DNA of 64,000 bases, from contig OY978530.1 of NCBI GenBank assembly GCA_963854835.1, positions 33,851,695 to 33,915,694 on the forward strand, in the 5' to 3' direction. The notes beneath the pieces are model-generated. The model was not told where the DNA came from. It searched no databases and saw only the letters and a program-made list of their open reading frames with translations. This DNA is from Megamerina dolium. Lineage: Eukaryota > Arthropoda > Insecta > Diptera > Megamerinidae. Below, one piece after another: positions 53,634 through 64,000 of this stretch; position 1 is the first letter of the stretch, and every line of letters begins with the position of its first letter. The translations under genes and the position numbers were made by a program.

Positions 53634-55410
53634 TGGTCTGATCTTAGGCTGCGATGCCAATGCGCACAGTTCTGTGTGGGGCAGCAGCAATGAAAACTAT
53701 AGAGGAGAGTGTCAACTTGTTACCCTGTAGAATGTCAAAATGTTGGACATGGTTTTGGATAGGAGGGTTGTGGATAGACTAACCATGTCTGACCACAGGG
53801 CCATTCAGTTTGAGATTTTGTACGATAAAAGTCTTAGGAACGACTGTAGAATGGTAAGGATACCGAAACGAACGGATTGTACTGCGAAGTTCTTGAGGAA
53901 TTATTGCCATAAAAGTTTAAGAAACCTAGATCAACCGTAGATGTTGAGTATCAGGTGAGGGCTATCAACTCAGCCATGATAGAGCATTTGAAGCTGCCTG
54001 TCCCCTTACGGCTGTGGACGAAGGAGATCCCACTCCATAGTGGAATGGGGAACTGGAGTCCATGAAAATGGACACAAGGAAGGCTTTAATTGTCACATGA
54101 GAGGGAACCCCAACGCGTCGGACGACTGCAAGTCAAAGAAAAGGGAGCTGAAGAAGACTCTATGCAACTGTAAAAGGAAAACGTGGAAGGAATTCAGCTT
54201 TAATATGCGGGATATGTCCGATGTATGTAGATTACAGAAGATTATATCAAAGGACCGGGTGCCAAAGTTGGAATTAATTCGCAAAACGAATGGATCCTTT
54301 ACAGAGACAATCGGGCATTTGCTGTAATACCTGCTGGAGGCTTATTTTCCTGGATGTTTTAGATCAGAAGATCCATGGACCTGCAAAGGTGCAAACATGG
54401 ATGAAAGATCGGAAGCTAAAGGGATAATCACCAGAGATGAAGTGATAAACTCCATCAAACGTTTCTCTCCATTAAAAACAGCAGGTATAAATGGAATATT
54501 TCCGGCCCTACTTCAGTGGCGTGCAGAAGCTCTGCTAGACAGTCTTCTGGGAATATTCTTCTGGGACATATGTCTACTCTAATGTATATAGAGAGTGCCG
54601 TCGATAAGATTGTTTTCGATAAACTAAGGATGGCCCTTGCTACTCGTGAATTCAACTCAACCATTATAAGGTGGGTGGACAGCATGCTGAGGAAAAGGAC
54701 AATAAACTTTTAAAATGGGCGTTACAGACTCAAATTTAGGGTAGTCAAAGGATGTTCACAGGGGGCGTACTATCGCCCATCCTTTGAAACACCACGGTCG
54801 ATTCCCTACTCCAGCTTCTAGACTCAAAAGGTTTGCAAATGACATAACCGTAATGGTGAGTGGTAAGTTTCTGCATACTATTTACGATACCATGAGAGGT
54901 GCACTCAAAATTGTTAAAGAATAGTTCACAAAACAGGGACTCTCCGTAAACGCTAGTAACAGAAAAGCTCGGAAAAAGTACTTTTTACTCAAATGAGGAC
55001 AGGGCTAACAATGGACACCTTAGGATTTTTCAATCGAACATCAACGTCTCCAAGGAAGTAAAGTATCTAGGTGTCATCCTAGATAACAAGCTGACTTGGA
55101 ATAGTCACGTTGATGATAAGATCCAGAAAGACAAGAGGGTATTGCATCAGTTTAAGACAGTGTACGGTCTCATGTGGGGATTACTCTGAGAGCAATGCAC
55201 TGGATCTACACAACAATGGTAAGGCCCATTGAGAGTATGCTGCTGTGGTCTAGTGGCCTAACGTCACCCAAAAGACCGCCAAAAGCAAGTTAGATAGAAT
55301 GCAAAGAATGACTTGTATTGGGATTATCGGAGCTATCCGGATGCATTGAGGGACGAAAAGGGACCCAGATAATAATGGTCTGATTCGGCTAATCTCTAAA
55401 ATATAAATTA
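53634..55410 (+). mobile_element. LOA fragment, relative of copy 1 (endonuclease to RT)
   Basis: A degraded copy of the copy-1 family. It starts inside the endonuclease (GLILGCDANAHSSVWGSS), continues with DRLTMSDHRAIQFE, then the linker and RT (EVINSIKRFSPLKTAGINGI). It has a large deletion near 54540 within the RT and another near 55340 that removes RNase H. It ends with the family 3' tail (CGGCTAATCTCTAAAATATA). Motif C is damaged. Compared with copy 1 it has many more stops. Confidence 0.85.
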
Positions 55411-55545
55411 TTGCATAGTCATATTAAAATATAAATTTATAGGCGTGTTGCGGCGATGTGAATGAGAGTAAGTAAGTGAATGAGAGAGAGAGAGAGGGAG
55501 AGAGATTTTAAATATCTGAAAATAATGATATTAACAATGCACATA
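55411..55545. repeat. (GA)n microsatellite and flanks
   Basis: A GAGAGA run at about 55478-55506 in A/T-rich DNA, preceded by a GAGTAAGTAAGTGAATGAGA-like tetramer stretch. Confidence 0.8.
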
Positions 55546-56320
55546 CAGGGGTTGTCTTTTATATTTTCTTAAAAAGTATGAAAATGCTTTTGGTTATCAG
55601 CAGAAATGGTTTTAGTGTTTTTTAAAGTATTCTTATTGAAAGTTTATACACTTTTGCATGCGCTCAAACCAATTGTCGACGCACTTTTGTCACTCCGAGT
55701 GAAACACCTCCAAAATATGGTTTTTGTGGGTTTGGCTCTTCTTGGAAGACCCTTATGGTCGATTGATGTTTTATTTCGGGCCGCTAACGAATTTTTCGTC
55801 ATTTCTTTGTACCAATCGACACGAGCCTTCTTTTGAGCGAGTGTTAAGTTTTGCGGGATCCAAAAATATCAAATCTTTATAACAGCTAAGTGTTCACACA
55901 ATATCGAATGCACGGCGGTGGAACTAATGCCCAAGGATGCCTCTATCTCACGGTATATCACATGACGATTCATTATTAGTTCACGCACAGCATCGATGGT
56001 TTCTGGCACATTCACGACATTCGTCCTGGAGCAAACGGCGACCACGCTTGAATTCATTAAAACAGTTATAAATTGTCTGGAGGCTTGGTGCTTTATCGCC
56101 AAATACCGCATGAAGACAATGGAAGTACTGTTGTTGAGTTAATTCAGTCCGAAAATCGCATACTTCGAAAATGTTCACGAGCTAAATCCATTTTTTTTTA
56201 CCAAGATGAATTTTTCAAGTCACTGTAAACAACACAAATAGCGCTTGCTATAGAAATAATAGAAATGTCGGATTTGACGAAACCGTACTAGATCATACTT
56301 TTAAAATATGAATGGCAACC
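55546..56320 (-). mobile_element. Deleted mariner of a third family
   Basis: The ends are flanked by TA (55544-55545 and 56321-56322) and share an imperfect terminal repeat that contains GGTTG-C/T-x-TT-x-ATATTTT and an AAAAGTATG block. The element is 775 bp, about half of a full mariner, so internal sequence is missing. The encoded transposase differs from the other two mariner families in this window. Confidence 0.75.
55580..56178 (-). pseudogene. Mariner transposase of the third family, deleted
   Basis: Minus-strand pieces encode the DNA-binding half: RTELTQQQYFHCLHAVFGDK, APSLQTIYNCFNEFKRGRR, then in another frame PETIDAVRELIMNRHVIYRE and IEASLGISSTAVHSIL with EHLAV. These are the classical DD34D mariner helix-turn-helix phrases. 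The catalytic middle is largely absent. The C-terminal end can still be seen (KNHILEVFHSE, then CVDNWFERMQKCINFQ). The order and phrases make the family call secure. No function is expected. Confidence 0.8.
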
Positions 56321-56410
56321 TACGTATTATATAAATTTAAGCATTACTTATTCGTGTTTCCTTCTTCCGTCAATAATTTTAAAAATTCTTATACAATTTA
56401 ACTCAATCTT

Positions 56411-56513
56411 TCTCAAAGAACTTTTGTCACAAATTTCTTTTAGAAGAAGTGATGTCACAGAAGAAGTTCTGCCGTTCGGAGCGGGATAAAAATTAGTAGG
56501 TCTCCTCTAATAT
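56411..56513 (+). mobile_element. SINE copy 5, body fragment
   Basis: A short piece with AGAAGTGATGTCACAGAAG and GTTCTGCCGTTCGGA, matching the SINE body on the plus strand. Head and tail are missing. Confidence 0.65.
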
Positions 56514-56515
56514 AT

Positions 56516-56830
56516 AAGAATTTCCCTTTTTACTACGAATAAATGGACCGAGATGGTCAATGTTAATAACGCGAAAGCATATCGGGTCTATCGGATCGTA
56601 ATGTAAAGTACCTTCTTACTTACCATGTTGTGCCTCTCGATAGCAACATTCCGTACACGCCGCAATATGATTCTTAATATATAATATTTACATATTTGCG
56701 GAAACCAGAACGTTTGGCGAATGCGGTTGATAGTTTTCTCCAAAGCAGGGTGACCCATATTGTCGTGACAAAGCTGAGCGATGCCCCATCTTACTGGTTT
56801 TGGATAACGAATTTTAACCCATCTTCTTCC
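56516..56830 (-). pseudogene. Gypsy integrase zinc region (antisense element)
   Basis: Minus-strand reading gives WGIAQLCHDNMGHPALEKTI and NRIRQTFWFPQ, the HHCC domain of a Ty3/gypsy integrase, followed by a degraded second Cys pair and a CFRVINIDHLGPF-like core start with shifts. It is the most downstream surviving part of the antisense gypsy element at 56516-60425. Confidence 0.75.
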
Positions 56831-57262
56831 TTACGGTAAATGCGATGATTCTGAATACGGACATTTTTCTTGATATCTGGTTCTCGTTATGATTTGTGAT
56901 TTGTGTTTCTTTTGAAGAGTGGCGATAATTTTTATAGTTTCGTGCCTTGTATCTGCATCGTATATAGCCAATCGTGGTTGTCGAGGGTCATTTTGAAGAT
57001 AAAACCTGCGGTTTCTACATTTTCGGCAGGGTGATCCGGCGATCTATTCATAGCGTCTACATGAGCAAGTTTGTTAGCGGATCGATGAACACCTTCAAAA
57101 TCGTATTCAGAGTTTTTCAACCACCACTTTTTTTCAACTTTCAGTTTCGGTACAATGACGACTATAGTAAATCGCTTTATGCCACGCTTTACCACCACGC
57201 GATTGCATTAATACACCGGATTGCATTAACATGTTACGCGTAAAGCGATAAAACGGGAGTAG
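56831..57262 (-). pseudogene. Gypsy RNase H end (antisense element)
   Basis: The open piece at 56932-57198 encodes WWLKNSEYDFEGVHRSANKL followed by AHVDAMNRSPDH. This corresponds to the last RNase H motif (usually H-x-D-ALSR) and the tether to integrase. The earlier RNase H motifs are degraded or deleted between here and the RT at 57278. Confidence 0.7.
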
Positions 57263-57277
57263 TTGTTAAAATTTCGA

Positions 57278-57662
57278 TTATACGTTGAAACGCGGCGTTT
57301 CTAAGTTCTGAGTTTCTAAGAATTTGCACTTATCGATGCGTAGTGTCAAACCGTTTTCTTGTAAAATCGCCAAAAACTTTTCAAGACGTAGTAAACCCTC
57401 GATTGTACGGCTTGGTATAATAATATCGACTAGGTAAGCCAAGACTTCACCCGGATTCATTTTTGCTACCAGCTTGTTCATTACCGTTTCGAACACGGTC
57501 TTGGCGTTTACCAAACCAAACGGCATTCGGTTGAATTCATAGTAGTATTCGGTGGTGACCAATGCCTATACTGTTTATATTCTTCATCAAACTCAACTTG
57601 GTAGTACCCCATGCGTAAGTCTAATATTGTAAAATATGTACTACCTGATAATTGGGCGAAAT
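57278..57662 (-). pseudogene. Gypsy RT, second part (antisense element)
   Basis: After the solo LTR the RT resumes with QLSGSTYFTILDLRMGYYQV (motif A, Asp present) and, after a shift, RMPFGLVNAKTVFETVMNKL. Motif C reads AYLVDIIIPS, where the first Asp of the usual YxDD is Val, so the enzyme would be dead even if the frame were whole. The next part, LRLEKFLAILQENGLTLRID and KCKFLET, is intact up to a stop at 57278. Confidence 0.8.
57659..57662 (+). repeat. Target-site duplication of the solo LTR, left side
   Basis: AAAT precedes the LTR and equals 58731-58734. Four-base duplications are usual for gypsy-type insertions. Confidence 0.7.
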
Positions 57663-58730
57663 TGTAACACGCGTATTCGTGTTGTAAATACCGAATATTG
57701 ATATATTCGGCATCAAAACATATTTATAGAAAAAAAATAATAAAAATAATTATAAAATAAATAATAAAAACATAATAATAAAAATAAAAATCAAGTCGCG
57801 ATTCGGTGTCGAACCCGTACATGTAGGCAAAGTCAGGTGGTGGGACGAACCCACGGAACATTTACGCCAAAACGCATCACAACTTCGATGCGGATAAATA
57901 AGTTGTATATTTGCTTGTGCTTTAATTCAGTTGATGTAAATTAATTGATATAAATTAATTGAATAAAGGTAAAGGCACAGGCAAATAAAGGCAAACACAT
58001 AGAGCATGAGTTTGGTTTAGCATGAGTCTTATAAAGAAAGATCATGCTGAACCAACGAGAATCGAGAAAAGCGACTTCCGTACATAATCGGACAAGTGAC
58101 ATATTTACATGTGCTTGCCCAGTTAGGATCACTATTGAAGCGTCTTTCTTCTGTTGCAAAACTCTTGCAACAACGACCCGTTGGGTGAATTAATACCAAC
58201 GAGTGCTCTATTAAAGCAGATCTATCTACGGTGCGCGACAATAAGAGTTCTTGCCCTAAAGTGATCCCAGCTACGGGAGCTTCGGGTAGTCAACTTCGAG
58301 CCTTCTGCTCTGCCTAAGTAGTCATTTTGACCACTTCAAAATTCAGGAGCAACCAGCTCGAGCACTGGTTCCTCCTGCATTCCATTCCTTGTCTCCCTCT
58401 TACTTGCGTAGGATACGAATAGGGTAGTTTTATAAATTTGTAGCCTCAGTAAACAATTCTTCTGTACTTCAAAGCCTATTTCTCTTTTACTTTAATTGTA
58501 AATACTTCATCTAGTAAACAAAATAAACGAAAAGAATAATAAAAGTAGGAATTGTACCGCGAGAGGCATATGATCCGAGCAGAACACTCTAGTGTCGGTA
58601 ATATTACTCTCAATTTGACAGTAAGTGTGTAATTCGGTTTTCCTCCTACAAGAAGAGTTTTTCGCTGCCCTCTTGTTTACCCTGGCTGGCTGAGTGCTAC
58701 CCCAGCTGGAAAACAAAGGAACGCGTTACA
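57663..58730. mobile_element. Solo LTR inside a gypsy RT
   Basis: A 1068-bp insertion that begins TGTAACACGCGT and ends ACGCGTTACA, so its ends are short inverted repeats with TG...CA termini. It is flanked by AAAT duplications. Removing it restores the RT order (DEYF on one side, QLSGSTYF on the other). No retroviral coding sequence is present inside, only a short minus-strand frame. It is therefore most simply a solo LTR left by recombination between two LTRs. Its parent family is not identified. Confidence 0.78.
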
Positions 58731-59520
58731 AAATACTCATCCATTGCTAACATTGGATATGAAGTTTTTCTCGCAATTTTATTTAGACATCTGTAATATA
58801 CACAAAGATTATGTTCCCCATTTTGTGTTTCTACGAGAACGATGCATACGACGATTCGGACGGTTTTATTATCTGGTGGTAGAGCAATTCATTTACAATA
58901 TTTGCCATAATTGGTCTTTTGGCAAAAGGTAAACGACATGGTTTGAAGTTTACCGGAGATTGCGTATTGAGTTCTATTTTCATTTTCATTATTGTCCAGC
59001 GTCCAAGATCTGAAACTTTTTCGGCAAACACATTACGGTATGAGTCGAGTAATTGTTTTAATTTGTAGAAATCGTTCGTCGCGAAGTTTTCATAGGCACG
59101 TATGTTCAGAACATGTTCAAAACGACAACGTTCATTTTCGATCACTAGTTGATTTCCTTTTCTACACAAACTATCAGTTCCTAGCAGAATATTTACACTT
59201 AAAAGATTTTCCGCTATGATCAGACACTCAGTTTCTATTTTCTCCGCGTCGATTTCAATCGGCATTTCAATCTTTCCCTCACATTCATATTTTCCCCAAC
59301 ATACCCATTTAACGTTATTCAGCATGGTGCAGAATTTCGGATTTTTGCAGCAAAACCTTGTTTCACTAAAGTGCATCCAATCCCGGGGTCTATGAAAGAG
59401 TTTGTCCTTATACCGTTCACTATAATTTGTCTTGTAATTTCGGTCACGTTATTTGTTTCTACCGGGTCACTTTTCGAGCTAATCGCTTTTATGTCGTTAC
59501 GGTACTTCTCCGGACAATTT
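58731..59520 (-). pseudogene. Gypsy protease and RT start (antisense element)
   Basis: The minus strand encodes the protease region with NSFIDPGIGCTLVKQGF (normally DTG, here Asp-Pro-Gly), then a shift and GKIEMPIEIDAEKIE and LLSVNILLGTDSLCRKGNQL. The linker LLDSYRNVFAEKVSDLGR follows, then the RT entry VNFKPCRLPFAKRPIMANIV and IIKPSESSYAS. After a shift comes GEHNLCVYYRCLNKIARKTS (normally V-D-YR-x-LN), and DEYF at 58735-58746, where the solo LTR interrupts. Confidence 0.8.
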
Positions 59521-60425
59521 TGAGTCATATGATTCATACGGTGACACTTCGTACAGCGTACCTTTTTTTGCGGTTACTGGCGTTTGTTTAACCTTAAATT
59601 GTGACGCGAATTTAACTTCTCTGAACATATCATATTTATTTAAATCCCGTAATAAAACGATGCAGCGTGAATATTCGTTAGAAATTTAGTTTTTCAAATC
59701 AATGTCATTGACACCGTTTATGATATGAACAGAAATATCGTTTTCGGAGTTACCTTGTTTCATACCGTATGCAACCATACGGTAATAGAATGCTTGAGTT
59801 GTTTCATTTACACCTCTTTTCATTTGCGCCATCTTAATATGCACTTCAGCATCACTCTTTAAGATAGGAAAATCATTTAGTAACCGTTGTGAAAATCACG
59901 CCACGAAGTACATATATACAACTTTCATTGAGTTGATCCACTGTGTCGTTGGACCGTATACCGTATGCACTTCGTACCATTATCAACGCGTTGGACGGAT
60001 TAAATAGCATTTAACGATGTATCGGATAGTTGATTGAACGACGGTTCGATTATATCACGCATATTATACATTGAAAGTGGTTGCCAAGCTTGTTGCTGTG
60101 GCATGGCATGAGTTGTATAAATTGGACGTGGTGCACAATTAACGTAGCTCAGAGTATTTCCCAGAATCGAGTATGCCACAGGTTGTGTACAAACGGGAGT
60201 TTCACTCACGGGAAAAGAACAACACATCGGTTGACGATTTGTATTTTGAGAACAATTTTCAATTGACATTAAAGGTGGTACTAACGATTGAACAGTAAAC
60301 AAATTTGAGGGCAATGTTAGCTGTTGTGTGTCTATGGGCGACGAATAACAATTTGGTACAACATATTGTGACGTTGCACCATTTTTCTTTTTGCTATTGG
60401 CAGAACGAATATTATCCATATTCAT
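59521..60425 (-). pseudogene. Gypsy gag (antisense element)
   Basis: The start is the methionine at 60425 (MNMDNIRSANSKKKNGATSQ) and the first frame is open for 141 residues, rich in Gln, Pro, Ser and Asn, ending at 60000. The central gag part (about 59580-59990) is broken by stops. The C-terminal CCHC zinc knuckle survives near 59520-59570 as CTKCHRMNHMTQNCPEKYR (C-x2-C-x4-H-x4-C). The region is followed in order by protease. It is a typical insect gypsy gag of an unidentified family. Confidence 0.68.
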
Positions 60426-61392
<967 letters not shown>

Positions 61393-61710
61393 ATATTTCT
61401 TGTTTTTATTTATGTCAAACATATTCGAAAATACCTAAACAATTGATTAGGGATAATGCTAGTTTTATAATCTTATTCAAGCAAGATAGCTCTAATACAA
61501 AACATGTATTTGATGATCATTGAAATGATATTGATCTTGATTCATTTAAAAGTATGTATAATGAATCATGGAAAAATCAATTTAGTTTTTTTGTTATTGA
61601 TAAAAGAAGCAACCAGTGATGGAAGATATAAGAAAATATTTGACGATATATTTTTGTTGAAATGATTTTATATTATTTAAAATTTAAAACCTAGTTGCAA
61701 ACCAAAATAT
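61393..61710. other. No gene seen
   Basis: A/T-rich sequence between the microsatellite and the hairpin run. Confidence 0.5.
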
Positions 61711-61823
61711 GTTTCCTTTGGAAACGGTTCGCTTTGCGAACTTGTCTCTAAAAGAGACCATGAACACGGTTCACATATTTCTGAATGAGACGGTTCACAA
61801 AGTGAACTTGTCCCCGAGGGGAC
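61711..61823 (+). repeat. Run of six small hairpins with compensating changes
   Basis: Six stem-loops follow each other in 113 bases, with stems of 5-6 bp and loops of 2-3 bases: GTTTCC/GGAAAC, GTTCGC/GCGAAC, GTCTCT/AGAGAC, TGAAC/GTTCA, GTTCAC/GTGAAC and GTCCCC/GGGGAC. Hairpins 2-3 and 5-6 form two copies of one unit (GGTTC..GAACTTGTC..GAC). Where the copies differ, both sides of the stem change together. No known feature class fits. Confidence 0.75.
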
Positions 61824-61927
61824 CGTCACCAGTAGCAAAGTCAAGTATGTATAACTTTATCAACCATGCATTACTTGGTTAGTTAATGGAATATATGAAT
61901 ACGAATCACCAATAATAATTAGACAAT

Positions 61928-61939
61928 GTACAAATGAAT
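61928..61939 (+). repeat. Target-site duplication of RTE copy B, left side
   Basis: GTACAAATGAAT equals 63435-63446. Confidence 0.8.
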
Positions 61940-63389
61940 GAAGAACAACAAAGCTGCAGGTGCCGGTGACCTGCCTGCCAAGTTGTTTAAGACCAGAGGC
62001 GATGAGCTGCTCGCCTGCATGCACCAGCTCATAAGCAGAATATGGTCGGATGAAAGCATGCCTGATGATTGGAGGCTCAGTGTTCTCTGTCCCGCACATA
62101 AAAAAAGGAGACCCCACAATCTGCGCCAACTACCGTGGAATAAGTCTCCTGAGCATCGCATATAAGGTCCTATCAAGCGTATTGTGTGAAAGATTGAAGC
62201 CCATTCTCAACAACCTGATTGGACCTTATCAGTGTGGCTTCAGACCTGGTAAATCTACCATCGACAAAATTTTCACACTGCACCAAATCCCAAGACCCAA
62301 GACCCAAGAAGAACAAATCGACACACACCACCTATTTGTTGATTATAAATCCGCTTTCGACAGTCCGGTAAGGGATTACCTCTACGCAACAATGTCTGAT
62401 TTCGGTATTCCTGCAAAGCTCATTCGACTTTGTAGAATGACACTGCATAACTCCCGTTGTGCAGTGAAAATTGGGAAGGACCTCACCGCACCGTTTAGTA
62501 CCGAACGGGGTTTCAGACAAGGTGATTCGTTATCGTGCGACTTCTTCAATCTTATTATGGAGAAAATAATACGAGCTGCTGATCTACGACATAATGGCAC
62601 TATCTTCAACAAAAGTGTCATGCTGATAGGGTATGCCGACGATATTGACATAATCGGCATGAACACGCGAGCAGTCAGTGCAGCATTCTCAGAGTTGGAA
62701 AGAGAGTCGCGTCGGATGGGTCTCACGGTGAACGAGGGCAAGACGAAGAATCTAGTGTCAACAAACAAAGAGTCCCGGCGTCTTGGACAGCACGTCACTG
62801 TTGACAACTACGCTTTTGAAGTAGTAAGGGACTTTGTCTATCTTGGAACCAGCATTAACAGCAGTAATGACGTCAGCCTGGAGATATTGCGAAGGATCAC
62901 TCTTGCAAACAGGTTCTACTTTGGGCTAAGTAAGCAATTGAGAAGTCGGGCCCTCTCTACAAGTCTCTCATCATGCCTGTCCTAACATACGGCGCTGAAC
63001 CCTGGACAATTTCCACCTCGGATGAGCGAATACTTGGAGTTTTCGAGAGAAAAGTCCTACGCAAAATCTTTGGACCTATTTGCGTTGGTGGCGAGTACCG
63101 AATAAGATACAACCACGAGCTGTATGAGCTGTATGTTGATATTGACATAGTAAAGTGCATCAAAATCCAGCGGCTGCGCTGGCTAGGTCATGTCGAGCAA
63201 ATGGAAGAACACGCTCCAGCTAAGAATGTGTTATATTCGGAACCCGCTGGAGGACGACGCAGAAGAGGAAGACCTAACCTCCGGTGGAAAGACCAAGTAC
63301 TGGAGAACCTGACGGCGCTTGGAATTTCTAACCGGCGCCAGCTAGCGAAGAACAGAAAAGGCTGGCGAAGAATGTTATTTTCGGCCTAA
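61940..63389 (+). pseudogene. RTE-like reverse transcriptase with catalytic core
   Basis: The RT starts with NNKAAGAGDLPAKLFKTRGD. A shift in an A-run near 62100 leads into NYRGISLLSIAYKVLSSVLC and GPYQCGFRPGKSTIDKIFTL. It then keeps every palm motif: LFVDYKSAFDSP (motif A), TERGFRQGDSLSCDFFN (motif B) and MLIGYADDIDIIGM (motif C with YADD). The thumb reads RMGLTVNEGKTKNLVSTNKE. A deletion of about 20 bp near 62955 shifts the frame to the tail (LTYGAEPWTIS, VFERKVLRKIFGPICVGGEY, RLRWLGHVEQMEEH and GRPNLRWKDQVLENLTALG), which stops at 63389. Only two shifts break this copy. Confidence 0.85.
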
Positions 63390-63434
63390 ATCGATACTCG
63401 GTTGTTATGGCCACATAAGTAATTAAGTAAGTAA
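61940..63434 (+). mobile_element. RTE-like non-LTR element, copy B (5' truncated)
   Basis: A 1495-bp insertion with an exact 12-bp target duplication. It starts inside the RT (GAAGAACAACAAAGCTGCAG) and ends with a tail of AAGTAATTAAGTAAGTAAGT. Truncation at the 5' end with a simple-repeat tail is typical of target-primed reverse transcription. It is much less decayed than copy A. Confidence 0.87.
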
Positions 63435-63446
63435 GTACAAATGAAT
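63435..63446 (+). repeat. Target-site duplication of RTE copy B, right side
   Basis: GTACAAATGAAT equals 61928-61939 and follows the AAGT-type tail. Confidence 0.8.
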
Positions 63447-63669
63447 TAGCTGGGAACTTTTCTGTCCATTCAAACTCAATTTTTTATATCAATACCGGCC
63501 ACTTTCATTATCTCATTTTGTTAAGAAGTATCAATGCAAATTATTAGATATTCTTTTAAAAACGTATACAATTGACTAATGGTAAATTATTTTTACTAGA
63601 ACCATAAGAATCTTTAAAATCTAGAAACATGTTGTAAAAAGCATCAAACTTATTATAGTTAAATGATAA
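63447..63669. other. A/T-rich spacer between two RTE tails
   Basis: No gene. It separates the 3' ends of two RTE-like copies that lie tail to tail. Confidence 0.5.
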
Positions 63670-64000
63670 TTACTTACTTACTTACTTATGTGGCCATAAC
63701 AACCGAATATCGATTTAGGCCGAAAATAACATGCTTCGCCAGCCATCTCTGTTCTTCGCTAGCTGGCGCCAGTTAGAAATTCCAAGCGCCGTCAGGTTCT
63801 CCAGTACTTGGTCTTTCCACCGGAGGTTTGGTCTTCCTCTTTTGCGTCGTCCTCCAGAGAGTTCCGAATATAACACCTTCTTAGCTGGAGCGTGTTCTTC
63901 CATTCGCTCGACATGACCTAGCCAGCGCAGCCGCTGGATTTTGATGCGCTTTACTATGTCAATATCGGCATACAGCTCGTACAGCTCATGGTTGTACCTT
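63670..64000 (-). mobile_element. RTE-like non-LTR element, copy C (3' end, leaves the window)
   Basis: The minus-strand copy begins with its tail (TTACTTACTTACTTATGTGG read on the plus strand) and encodes the same C-terminal region as copy B: GRPNLRWKDQVLENLTALG and a conserved NRDGWRSMLFSA end near 63715. It continues past the window edge with RLRWLGHV-like sequence. It differs from copy B by several substitutions. Confidence 0.87.

Noticed and set aside
55606..55836. A 76-codon plus-strand frame
   Set aside because: It is antisense to the C-terminal part of a mariner transposase.
57663..58730. A DNA transposon with TGTAAC terminal repeats
   Set aside because: The inverted ends are only about ten bases and the duplication is 4 bp, with TG...CA termini, which fits a solo LTR better. 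It is kept as a possible alternative.

Overview
This window reads as a transposon graveyard from an insect, most likely a true fly (Diptera). That placement is an inference from the mix of families: LOA-clade and Jockey-clade non-LTR elements, an RTE-like element with an AAGT-type tail, BEL/Pao and several Ty3/gypsy LTR elements (one of the CsRn1 type), mariner and Tc1 elements, hAT and piggyBac remnants, and a tRNA-derived SINE. I found no convincing host gene, no rRNA gene and no functional tRNA gene. Most protein-coding remains carry stops or frameshifts. The main long uninterrupted frames are a Tc1-type transposase (45678-46718, minus) and the gag and pol of a CsRn1-type gypsy element (34071-37733).

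Layout. 1-590: 3' end of a Jockey element. 603-23270: a large structure built on a near-identical inverted repeat, with 4.07-kb arms at 814-4879 and 19205-23270. Each arm carries a decayed gypsy pol, a 490-bp deleted mariner and about 1.6 kb of unidentified DNA. The spacer once held a gag-like reading frame. It was split by a LOA element (5205-10911, 13-bp target duplication) and by a complete BEL/Pao element (11096-18463, 567- and 587-bp LTRs, 6-bp target duplication). 23271-25715: mariner fragment, an intact SINE with a 15-bp target duplication, and an antisense Jockey RT. About 25795-30840: a second, less damaged LOA element. 31068-38476: a nest made of a short piggyBac relic, then a hAT element (31965-38468, 7 of 8 bp target duplication match). 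Inside the hAT sit a mariner (itself carrying a SINE) and the CsRn1-type gypsy (33775-37905).

38600-44920: gypsy, mariner, SINE and LOA scraps, plus a near full-length mariner (43425-44698) lying in a gypsy pol remnant. 44921-48830: a SINE, a (TA)n tract split by an apparently intact Tc1-type transposon with the IR/DR end layout (45439-47089), then a Jockey RT. 49435-56513: RTE-like, mariner and LOA remnants. 56516-60425: an antisense gypsy element whose RT is interrupted by a 1068-bp solo LTR. 61240-64000: microsatellites, a run of small hairpins with compensating base changes, and two RTE-like elements lying 3' end to 3' end.

How it fits together. The region has absorbed insertions in at least three nested rounds on both strands, and three different retroelements (BEL, CsRn1-type gypsy, one RTE copy) have lost the RT active-site segment. 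Nested fragments on both strands, no genes and a long inverted repeat fit heterochromatin or a small-RNA source locus. That role is an inference and cannot be shown from sequence alone.
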